DNA of 6,793 nucleotides from Methanomassiliicoccaceae archaeon UBA72 (GTDB lineage Archaea; Thermoplasmatota; Thermoplasmata; Methanomassiliicoccales; Methanomethylophilaceae). The DNA lies in assembly GCA_002509405.1 (NCBI GenBank), contig DAVO01000006.1, positions 1-6,793 of the forward strand. Direction: 5' to 3'. The translations under genes and the position numbers were made by a program. Positions 1 to 5,534 of the stretch are shown piece by piece. How positions within the stretch are numbered: the first letter of the stretch is position 1; each line of letters starts with the position of its first letter. The notes under the pieces were generated by a model. That model was not told the DNA's origin and did no database searches. It saw nothing but the letters and a program-made list of their open reading frames with translations.

Positions 1-660
1 GTTGGCGTACTCCCTGTTGACCGCGCCGCCGCATCCCATTAGGGGGGTCTTCAGGCCCTTTGCGATGAACTTTTCTGCGATCCTCGGGAAAGCGGACATC
101 GTCGTGGTCATGAGCGCAGTTCCGGAAACGAACAAGGGCTTGACCTCGAGGGTCTTCGCCACGACATCGTCTACGGGGACATCTCTTCCCATGTCAATGA
201 CATCATATCCGGCCGCTTTGGTCATAATGGCCGCGATGTTCTTTCCGATGTCGTGGGGGTCTCCCTCGGCAGCGTGCATTATCACGGTGGCTTTCGCCTT
301 CATCTTTCCGCCCTCGAGCTTCTTCTCCGCAAGGGCGATTCCGATCTCCATGGTCTTTGCGGCCAACATGATCTCGGGCAGGTAGTACACGTGCTCTGCG
401 TAAAGCTTCGCGACGATATCCATTCCTGCAACAAGGCCCTCGTTGATAACATCGAGCGGCTTCTTCTCCTTCAGGGCGTCGTTGACGACGGGCCCTACGG
501 TCTTAAACCTCATGTAGAGTACCTCTTCCGCGACCTTTTTAAAAACGGGGTCATGCGGGAGCATCTCTTTAGCCATCTCTTCCGGGGTGGCCGCGACCTG
601 CTGGTCGACATCATAGCGCCTCAGTATTTTACTGAAGTCTACTCCTTTGCTGCTAAGCAT
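1..660 (-). CDS. mtaC: Methanol-specific corrinoid protein MtaC (3' end beyond window)
   Basis: Cytoplasmic corrinoid protein that takes the methyl group of methanol from MtaB onto cobalt and passes it to MtaA for coenzyme M methylation. The window holds 220 codons with no stop, so the C-terminus (about 40 residues by comparison with the roughly 258-residue family) is missing. Residues about 10-115 form the helical cap domain, with the MtaC-like stretches RRYDV and ATPEEMAKEMLP. The Rossmann B12 domain follows: D134-x-H136-x-x-G139 (in EGDPHDIGKN, His136 being the expected lower axial cobalt ligand), then SGTALMTTTM at 179-188 and CGGA at 210-213, with family-typical spacing. The ATG at 660-658 is chosen because GGGAGG lies 9 bases upstream. 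MtaB is usually encoded next to MtaC and may follow off the left edge. MtaC is favoured over methylamine corrinoid proteins by the long N-terminal domain, although the exact substrate could differ in this family. Confidence 0.83.
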   Translation of the reverse strand, partial: MLSSKGVDFSKILRRYDVDQQVAATPEEMAKEMLPHDPVFKKVAEEVLYMRFKTVGPVVNDALKEKKPLDVINEGLVAGMDIVAKLYAEHVYYLPEIMLAAKTMEIGIALAEKKLEGGKMKAKATVIMHAAEGDPHDIGKNIAAIMTKAAGYDVIDMGRDVPVDDVVAKTLEVKPLFVSGTALMTTTMSAFPRIAEKFIAKGLKTPLMGCGGAVNREYAN

Positions 661-669
661 ATTGTTTTT

Positions 670-675
670 CCTCCC
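670..675 (-). promoter_or_regulatory. Ribosome binding site of mtaC
   Basis: GGGAGG on the minus strand, 9 bases before the mtaC ATG. The stretch GGAGGAAAAACAAT that follows from it is nearly the same as the one in front of ramA, so the two genes share a leader design. The CobW-type GTPase and the binding protein lack such a site. Confidence 0.7.
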
Positions 676-710
676 AGGCTTTCGCCTGTAATGTTAGTAT
701 TCTGCTGAGG

Positions 711-720
711 GTATAAATGA
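711..720 (-). promoter_or_regulatory. Candidate proximal TATA box of mtaC
   Basis: The minus strand reads TCATTTATAC, close to the archaeal TATA consensus. A start about 25-30 bases downstream would fall near 688-690 and give a leader of about 28 nucleotides that includes the GGGAGG site. An alternative, more AT-rich box (TTAAATATATA, 788-778) lies further upstream and would give a leader of about 95 nucleotides. The sequence alone cannot decide between them. Confidence 0.45.
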
Positions 721-777
721 CGTTTCCTGGATGGATGATTAATCCTTATTTGTACCTCATTAAATATCTATTGACTA

Positions 778-788
778 ATATATATTTA
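778..788 (-). promoter_or_regulatory. Candidate distal TATA box of mtaC
   Basis: The minus strand reads TTAAATATATA, an AT-rich match to an archaeal TATA box. If used, transcription would start near 757 and leave a long mtaC leader. It overlaps by three bases the inverted repeat at 786-801, so a regulator bound there would affect this promoter directly. Confidence 0.35.
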
Positions 789-801
789 ACATCGGTGTTA
801 A
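786..801. repeat. Inverted repeat TTAACA-TCGG-TGTTAA, possible operator
   Basis: Perfect 6-base arms separated by 4 bases, in the divergent region immediately upstream of the distal mtaC TATA box. The size and symmetry suit a dimeric helix-turn-helix regulator. It is short and lies in AT-rich DNA, so chance is a real alternative. Confidence 0.35.
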
Positions 802-944
802 TAAATTACGTTATAAATATTTCTCTAAAAGAAACATAGCTAGCATGTAAGATATATATTGTACACATGCGCACGCGTGAGGCAAATGATAACATCTTGC
901 ATAGAGGATAACAGCCCTTCAGACTTGATTTATTTCATTTCCTG

Positions 945-960
945 ATGCGGTTTCCCGCAT
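945..960. repeat. Short GC-rich hairpin ATGCGG-TTTC-CCGCAT
   Basis: A perfect 6-bp stem with a 4-base loop in otherwise AT-rich DNA, about 135 bases before the GTPase start. It is not followed by a T run, so it is not a typical terminator. It could be an operator or an RNA element if transcription begins at the upstream TATA-like sequence at 851-860. Confidence 0.3.
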
Positions 961-1064
961 ACAGTCATATTTAAGGATTATTTTAACATGAAATTCAAAA
1001 TATGTGTTACTAACCAGTAGTTTCGGCTGGAATGCCCGTGTCCGGCGATGGTCCTTGGTAAATG

Positions 1065-1073
1065 CATAAATAA
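1065..1073 (+). promoter_or_regulatory. TATA box of the GTPase / His-rich / ramA operon
   Basis: CATAAATAA begins 30 bases before the ATG at 1095, so the predicted transcript start falls at or next to that ATG. No Shine-Dalgarno sequence precedes this ATG. Together these point to a leaderless mRNA, which is common in archaea. Confidence 0.55.
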
Positions 1074-1094
1074 CATCTGCCCAGTTCACCTAAC

Positions 1095-1682
1095 ATGTAT
1101 GTTTATATCCTGGGCGGATTCCTCGGAAGCGGGAAAACCAGCCTGTTGATGAGGCTAGCGTCCATGTACATAGAAAGAAAATTGCGCGTGGCGCTTCTTG
1201 TAAACGAATCGGGAGAGGTCGGCGTGGACGGTGCGACACTCAAGGCCGAAGGGTACGATGCGATCGAACTGCCCAACGGATGCATCTGCTGCTCCCTTTC
1301 CGGGACTCTACAGAACGCGCTTCAGAACATCAAAAGGGACATTGATCCCGACATAATCATAATCGAACCGACGGGACTCGCCCTGCCCCACAAAGTGAAG
1401 GAGCTTGTGCGCATTTCCATGATAGATCCCGAAGGGTGCTTCATAATAGGAATAGTGGACGTGCAGAGATTCGATGACCTCATAAAAAAGAAAGAAGAGT
1501 TCTTCAAAAGGCAGATGCACGGCAGCGACTTCATACTTATCAACAAGAGCGACCTTACCAACGCCCAGAGGATGGACGAGATAAAGAGATGGATGTCCTC
1601 CGAGTTCCCGGAAAAGCCCCTTCTGTCCATCTCTGTCAAGACGGGCGAGAACCTGGACAAAGTATACGAGATGATGAAATGA
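1095..1682 (+). CDS. G3E-family P-loop GTPase, CobW/COG0523 type, GTPase domain only
   Basis: A 195-residue GTP-binding metallochaperone-type protein of the G3E class (CobW, HypB, UreG, MeaB relatives). Visible motifs are Walker A GGFLGSGKT at 7-15, NESGEVGVD at 37-45 (usually NEFGEVGID), the metal-binding G-C-I-C-C at 62-66 characteristic of COG0523, EPTG at 91-94 and the guanine-specificity motif NKSD at 150-153. The protein ends just after the GTPase domain, whereas family members usually have about 300 or more residues with a separate C-terminal domain, which is absent here. It overlaps the next gene by ATGA and heads the operon ending in ramA. COG0523 proteins deliver or handle zinc, cobalt or other metals. 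In this context, loading zinc into MtaB or acting on corrinoid are plausible clients, but this is inferred. The start is supported by the promoter spacing and by GGFLGSGKT lying close to the N-terminus. Confidence 0.9.
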   Translation: MYVYILGGFLGSGKTSLLMRLASMYIERKLRVALLVNESGEVGVDGATLKAEGYDAIELPNGCICCSLSGTLQNALQNIKRDIDPDIIIIEPTGLALPHKVKELVRISMIDPEGCFIIGIVDVQRFDDLIKKKEEFFKRQMHGSDFILINKSDLTNAQRMDEIKRWMSSEFPEKPLLSISVKTGENLDKVYEMMK

Positions 1683-2242
1683 AACAGCACGAACACGATG
1701 GGCACCGGAGCGAGGACCACGAGAACTCGATCGAGGAGGCGGGCGGTGCGGCAGTGGGCTTCACCGGAAGCATAACGGGATTCAACGCGGACGCCCAGGC
1801 GAGGATGGCGGATGCGCTATTGAAAATAGGTAAATGGGTGGGCGGCGAGTCCGGCGTACTTTTGGGGCATATCAAGTGTGCGATATACCGCGACGACGGC
1901 TCCGGCGTGACTCTGAACCTCATCGACATGGAAAACGGGGTCGAGATACACGGCACTTTGGAGCCTTCGGAGAAGGTCTCCTTCACCCTGATGTGCGCCG
2001 TCCTGGACGTGGACCCCGCCGATCTGGACCACACGATGCACCATGTGCTTGAAGACGCCTGCCTGGACATAGAGCTGGATCATCACGATTGCCACTGCCA
2101 TGATCACGACCACGGGCATGATCACGACCACGAGCATGACCATGGACACCACCATGGACATGAGCACCATCACGATGATGACGATGATGAGGGATGCGAG
2201 CACCACGGAGGGTGCTGCAACCACAGAAATCATCGTCATTGA
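1679..2242 (+). CDS. Small protein with His-rich metal-binding tail, partner of the G3E GTPase
   Basis: A 187-residue soluble protein of unrecognised family. Residues 1-15 already carry four histidines. Residues about 24-133 look like a compact alpha/beta domain containing LLGHIKCAIY (61-70) and a GVEIHGTLEPSEKVSF-like segment (87-102). From 135 to the end, 23 of 53 residues are His, with five Cys and many Asp, a pattern of metal storage or chaperone tails as in some HypB, SlyD and COG0523 proteins. The ATG at 1679 is chosen because it forms an ATGA overlap with the stop of the GTPase gene, implying translational coupling. An earlier in-frame ATG at 1589 lies deep inside the GTPase gene. The globular part may replace the C-terminal domain missing from the neighbouring GTPase, making a split two-subunit protein. 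That is inference. The bound metal (zinc, nickel or cobalt) cannot be told from sequence. Confidence 0.85.
   Translation: MKQHEHDGHRSEDHENSIEEAGGAAVGFTGSITGFNADAQARMADALLKIGKWVGGESGVLLGHIKCAIYRDDGSGVTLNLIDMENGVEIHGTLEPSEKVSFTLMCAVLDVDPADLDHTMHHVLEDACLDIELDHHDCHCHDHDHGHDHDHEHDHGHHHGHEHHHDDDDDEGCEHHGGCCNHRNHRH
2099..2134 (+). repeat. Tandem 18-base repeat encoding His-Asp units
   Basis: Two consecutive 18-base units (2099-2116 and 2117-2134) differ at one base, followed by degenerate related units to about 2170. They encode HDHDHG and HDHDHE and form the core of the His-rich tail. Such repeats can change copy number by slippage, so tail length may vary between strains. Confidence 0.7.
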
Positions 2243-2256
2243 AAACCGTTTAAGAA

Positions 2257-2263
2257 GAGGAGG
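2257..2263 (+). promoter_or_regulatory. Ribosome binding site of ramA
   Basis: GAGGAGG ends 7 bases before the ATG at 2271 and fixes the ramA start at MEYGISLDLGTSGFR. The neighbouring sequence GGAGGAAAAACA also occurs before mtaC. Confidence 0.75.
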
Positions 2264-2270
2264 AAAAACA

Positions 2271-3884
2271 ATGGAATACGGAATATCTCTGGATTTGGGG
2301 ACAAGCGGCTTCAGGGCCCACGCTGTGGACTTGAAGACGAAAAAAATCCTGTCTACGTCGATCACGGAATGCCATCCGCTGCCCGGCGCCAACATAATGG
2401 ACCACCTGACCTTCAGCATAAGGGTAGGGCAGGATGTGGCGCACAACATCCTCGTCGATACGGTGAACAAGCTAATCAGGACGCTTGGCATAGATCTCAA
2501 GGACGTTGTCCGGATGAGTATCTGCGGCAACCCCATCCAGCTCTCGCTGGCGCAGAACATTCCGGTAGAAGATCTCGCCTTCGCGGGCGAGAATGCCAAA
2601 AGGGTCAGGGGGATCAAGGAACAGAAGAGGGATGCCGGTGTGTTCAGCGCCGTCGCCTGTGGGTTCGACGTCCCTGACAAGACCGAACTTTACGTCCCGC
2701 CGGCCATAAGGCATGAGATAGGAGCTGATGCTCTGGCGATGATGTACAAGAGCGGCTTCCTGGACCAGAAGGAGAATTGCCTTGTCACGGACTACGGCAC
2801 CAACGCCGAGATGGCGCTGAAGGTAGGGGACGACATCTACACCGGGTCCGCCGCGGCCGGGCCGGCCATGGAGGGGCAGTCCATATAGTGCGGCATGCTT
2901 GCCGCCCCGGGCGCAATAAGCGACCTTGAATACGATTTCCAGTGGGTATGCAAAGTCCTGGACGATGACCTCATCCCCCAGAACGGCGACAGGTTCGACT
3001 TCGGCCTCGGCGTCATGTCCGAAGAGGGACCGATGCATGGCAAGGCCTTGGGAATAACAGGCACCGGCGTCATAGCGGCAGTGGCTGTGGCAAAGGAAAG
3101 CGACCTTTGGAAAAAGGGCAAGCTGACGACCGAAGACGGCAGGATGCACCTGCAGGACGGCGTATTCATCACCAGCAACGACATCTCCGAGGCGATGAAG
3201 GCCATAGGCGCCATGAGGGCAGGCCACTTCACGCTGCTGGAGCATGCCGGCATAAAGTTCGGAGACCTCAAGACGATGTATATGTGCGGCGCGTCAGGTA
3301 CCTACGTGGATGCCGTCAAGGGCAGGGACGTGGGTCTGCTCCCGCCCACGTGCGACAACATCTTCCAGTACGGGAACACTTCCCTGGCGCTTTCCACGGA
3401 CCTCCTGATGAACCCGGAGCTTCTCGATGAGCTGCAGGAGACAGCCAACAGCATACGTGCAAACCACATCATGTTCGCCGGTGACAAGATTTTCGAGCAG
3501 ATCTACGTCCAGGAGCTTGCGTACTGCGAGGAGGGTATGAGCATGACCAAGTACAACGAGAACAACGTCGCCGCAGGACTGCAGGCGCTCCCCAAGCCTA
3601 CGGGGCGCCCGAAGGTCACACGTGTATCGATGCGTGACATCGCAGACCTGGGAGAGAGGGGCCTGTACATCCTTCACGAGATCGGTACGAACCTCGTGGG
3701 TAAGATGGAGGGCTGCACCGGGTGCAAGAAGTGCGAGCACGAATGTCCCGAGAACGCGTTGACCGTCAGCAAGGACAGGACGATCACCGTGAAAACCAAG
3801 AACTGCCTCGGCACGGCCTGTTACAGATGCCAGTATGTCTGTCCCGAGAAGGTCATGCAGTTCGACTCTCTTAGGCTGTCGTGA
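2271..3884 (+). CDS. ramA: RamA-type corrinoid-protein reductive activase with in-frame UAG (pyrrolysine) at residue 206
   Basis: A 537-residue protein if the TAG at 2886-2888 is read through. RamA proteins use ATP and low-potential electrons to reduce the Co(II) of inactive methyltransferase corrinoid proteins to active Co(I). The ASKHA ATPase region shows DLGTSGFRAHAVDL at 8-21 (phosphate 1), DYGTNAEMAL at 174-183 (phosphate 2) and MCGASGTYVD at 338-347 (adenosine). Two ferredoxin-type [4Fe-4S] sites close the protein: C482, C485, C488, C492-P and C512, C517, C520, C524-P. Homology runs unbroken through the TAG in one frame (GPAMEGQSI, then UAG, then CGMLAAPGAIS), and the total length matches the family. 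Read as a stop, the product would be 205 residues without the iron-sulfur domain. The gene ends in tandem TGA TAA and is followed by a terminator. It lies 28 bases after the His-rich gene and diverges from mtaC, so methanol-system corrinoid protein is a likely client. A methylamine client is also possible. Confidence 0.88.
2886..2888 (+). other. In-frame amber codon, predicted pyrrolysine site (residue 206 of RamA)
   Basis: TAG lies in a conserved motif of the activase between GQSI and CGML. The reading frame continues for 331 more codons with the expected adenosine motif and all eight cluster cysteines. Other complete genes here end only in TGA, as expected if UAG is a sense codon in this genome. 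A sequencing error or nonsense mutation is the alternative, but a decayed gene would be expected to show further lesions and none is present. Confidence 0.8.
2890..2905 (+). promoter_or_regulatory. PYLIS-like stem-loop just after the amber codon
   Basis: GCGGCA-TGCT-TGCCGC is a perfect 6-bp, GC-rich stem with a 4-base loop, starting one base after the TAG. Its position resembles the PYLIS hairpin described downstream of the UAG in mtmB, which was proposed to help pyrrolysine insertion but is not strictly required. The bases also encode conserved residues (CGMLAA), so the pairing could be a by-product of codons in GC-rich DNA. Confidence 0.4.
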
Positions 3885-3896
3885 TAAAACAATTTG

Positions 3897-3921
3897 GGCG
3901 GGGATGGCCCCGCCTTTTTTT
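3897..3921 (+). terminator. Intrinsic-type terminator after ramA
   Basis: GGCGGGG-ATGG-CCCCGCC forms a 7-bp GC-rich stem with a 4-base loop, followed by seven Ts. It lies 12 bases after the ramA stop. The last T is also the first base of the ABC ATPase stop codon read from the other strand, so the element fills the gap between the convergent operons and may stall transcription from both sides. Confidence 0.75.
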
Positions 3922-4715
3922 CATTTACCGCCGTTCAGGGCCTCTACGTTCACGGCCGGCCTGACATTCTCGTCCTCCAGCTCCGTCAGTATCTGCTTGC
4001 GCAACCTGATGAACTCCGGCGAAGCGCGGTCCCTGGGCCGCGGAAGGTCGATGTTCACGATGTCCTTGATGCTGGCCGGACGCTTTGTGAGGACGACTAT
4101 CCTGTCCGATAGGTAGACCGCCTCATCGACCGAGTGGGTCACGAACAGGATCGTGGTGTCCGTCTTCTCGACTATCCTCAGCAGCTCGCCCTGCATGATG
4201 TTGCGTGTCTGGGCGTCCAACGCGCCGAACGGCTCGTCCATGAGCAGCACGTCGGGCTTGGTGACAAGGGCCCTTGCGATGCCCACGCGCTGCTTCATAC
4301 CTCCGCTGAGCTCATGGACGCGATGGTCCTCGAAACCTTCGAGGCCGACCGCCCTGATATAGCGTTCGGCGGTCTTCCTGCGTTGCTCCGCCGGGACACC
4401 GGCGATCTCCAGGCCGAACTCGACGTTCTTCCTTACCGAACGCCAAGGGAACAGAGCGAACTCCTGGAACACCATGCCTCTGTCGGGGCCCGGCCCGGTG
4501 CACTTCTTCCCGCCTATCGACACCTCTCCGGAGGACGGCTCCATGAGCCCGGCTATAAGCCTGAGCAGGGTCGTCTTTCCGCATCCGGAGGGGCCGACTA
4601 TGGATATCAGCTCGCCCTTCTGGATCTCCAGAGAGAAATCCTCCAGGGCCACGGTCTCCTGTTCATCGGTCTTGTAGACCTTCCTCAGATGATTGATAAC
4701 GATCTTCTCGCTCAT
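3921..4715 (-). CDS. ABC importer ATP-binding protein, NitT/TauT (SsuB/TauB-like) family
   Basis: A 264-residue cytoplasmic ATPase that powers a small-molecule importer. Complete motifs are Walker A GPSGCGKTT at 41-49, Q-loop Gln84 in VFQEFALFPW, signature LSGGMKQR at 136-143, Walker B VLLMDE at 156-161, D-loop GALD at 164-167 and the switch His194. Length and the segment QEFALFPWRSV are typical of nitrate/sulfonate/taurine-type transporters. The ATG at 4715 overlaps the permease stop by ATGA and has AGGAGG (4732-4727) upstream. It is the last gene of the transporter operon and ends at the shared terminator. The family imports nitrate, sulfonates, taurine, thiamine precursors and other compounds, so the substrate cannot be read from this subunit. 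Confidence 0.93.
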   Translation of the reverse strand: MSEKIVINHLRKVYKTDEQETVALEDFSLEIQKGELISIVGPSGCGKTTLLRLIAGLMEPSSGEVSIGGKKCTGPGPDRGMVFQEFALFPWRSVRKNVEFGLEIAGVPAEQRRKTAERYIRAVGLEGFEDHRVHELSGGMKQRVGIARALVTKPDVLLMDEPFGALDAQTRNIMQGELLRIVEKTDTTILFVTHSVDEAVYLSDRIVVLTKRPASIKDIVNIDLPRPRDRASPEFIRLRKQILTELEDENVRPAVNVEALNGGK

Positions 4716-5530
4716 TCTATCCCCATCCTCCTGGTTATGACCTTATGCAAATAGTCGGCAAGGCTGGTCGTCAGTATTCCGAGAATTGCGATTATCACTA
4801 TGCCCGCGTAGACGTTGGGCCAGTAACCCATCTGCGCCTGTATGCTGATGAAGTATCCGACGCCTCCTCCGAACGATGCGTACAGTTCGGAGGCCACTAT
4901 GCACATCCACCCGACCCCCATGCCTATGCGGAGGCCGTTCATTATGTATGGCACCGCAGCGGGGAGCATGACCTTTACGAAGGTCTGGACCTTGGTCGCC
5001 CCGAGCGTTTTGGCCGCATCGACCCAGTTCGGGTCGATCTTCTTCACGCCGAACGTCGTATTGGTCAGCACCGGGAAGAAGATACCCACGAACACCACGA
5101 GGATCGGCCCCCACGTGTAACCTACCGTGAAGAGGAATATCGGCGCCCATGCTATGGGGGCGATGGGCCGGAGGGCCTCCAGGGTCGCGGAGGAGAACTC
5201 TTTCAGGGTATCGGAGTACCCGAGCAGGAGACCGAACGGCACTGCGACGGCCAGCGCGAGCAGCAGCCCGGAGAAGAACCTCTCCAGGCTTATCCCCATG
5301 TGTCCCCACATGGTCATCCCGGAGATCGAATCGCCGTTCTGGAACAGGAACACCAGCGCCTCCCAGGTCGTCTGCGGAGTGGGTATCGCCGGATTGTCGA
5401 GAAGCAGCGACAGATTCCACCATATCAGGACGAAAACCACTAGCGATACGGCAGCGATAATTCCTCTCCTGAGCATGCGGTGGTGTCTGTTGTCCTTGTC
5501 GTAGACCAAATACTTCAATGATAAATCCAT
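4712..5530 (-). CDS. ABC importer permease, NitT/TauT (SsuC/TauC-like) family
   Basis: A 272-residue integral membrane protein forming the channel of the importer, probably as a homodimer. There are about six hydrophobic segments, for example residues 23-44, 86-104, 124-160, 201-215 and 240-258. The cytoplasmic EAA coupling motif is at about 171-190 (DAAKTLGA then FVKVMLP), where the ATPase docks, followed by PYIMNGLRIGMGVGW, typical of this family. The start ATG at 5530 is preceded by GAGGAG (5544-5539) and lies 4 bases after the binding-protein stop. The stop overlaps the ATPase start. The charged N-terminal 22 residues (KYLVYDKDNRHHRMLRR) should lie in the cytoplasm. No unusual residues were seen. 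Confidence 0.92.
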   Translation of the reverse strand: MDLSLKYLVYDKDNRHHRMLRRGIIAAVSLVVFVLIWWNLSLLLDNPAIPTPQTTWEALVFLFQNGDSISGMTMWGHMGISLERFFSGLLLALAVAVPFGLLLGYSDTLKEFSSATLEALRPIAPIAWAPIFLFTVGYTWGPILVVFVGIFFPVLTNTTFGVKKIDPNWVDAAKTLGATKVQTFVKVMLPAAVPYIMNGLRIGMGVGWMCIVASELYASFGGGVGYFISIQAQMGYWPNVYAGIVIIAILGILTTSLADYLHKVITRRMGIE

Positions 5531-5534
5531 ATGC

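Larger units (their letters stand above)
661..1094. other. Divergent intergenic region between mtaC and the GTPase operon
   Basis: These 434 bases are AT-rich compared with the flanking genes and carry no convincing long reading frame. They hold the mtaC ribosome site and TATA candidates, the inverted repeat at 786-801 and a TTATAAATA box near 811-819 readable on either strand. Further along are a GATATATATT box at 851-860, the 8-base palindrome CACGCGTG at 872-879, a 6-bp hairpin at 945-960 and the TATA box of the plus-strand operon. No tRNA or other known RNA gene was recognised. The length exceeds what two simple promoters need, consistent with regulated divergent transcription. Confidence 0.6.

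Noticed and set aside
2..708. Two overlapping plus-strand open frames (127 and 151 codons)
   Set aside because: They lie antisense to mtaC, whose minus-strand frame shows clear B12-binding motifs. The plus-strand translations show no recognisable domain.
945..960. Hairpin as an intrinsic terminator
   Set aside because: No T run follows on either strand, and no gene ends immediately before it apart from a doubtful 19-codon frame.
661..1094. tRNA gene, riboswitch or CRISPR array in the intergenic region
   Set aside because: No cloverleaf, known riboswitch core or regularly spaced repeats could be found by eye.
1817..2680. A 287-codon minus-strand frame
   Set aside because: It is antisense to the His-rich gene and ramA. 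Its Met/Val-rich stretch is the complement of the His/Asp codons, so it is a shadow.
2271..3884. ramA as a pseudogene, or as two genes split at the TAG
   Set aside because: The frame, all motifs and the total length are intact. The downstream part has no ribosome site, and the TAG falls inside a conserved motif.
4134..5443. Long plus-strand frames of 206 and 232 codons
   Set aside because: They are antisense to the ABC ATPase and permease, which have complete family motifs. GC-biased codon use leaves the opposite strand open.
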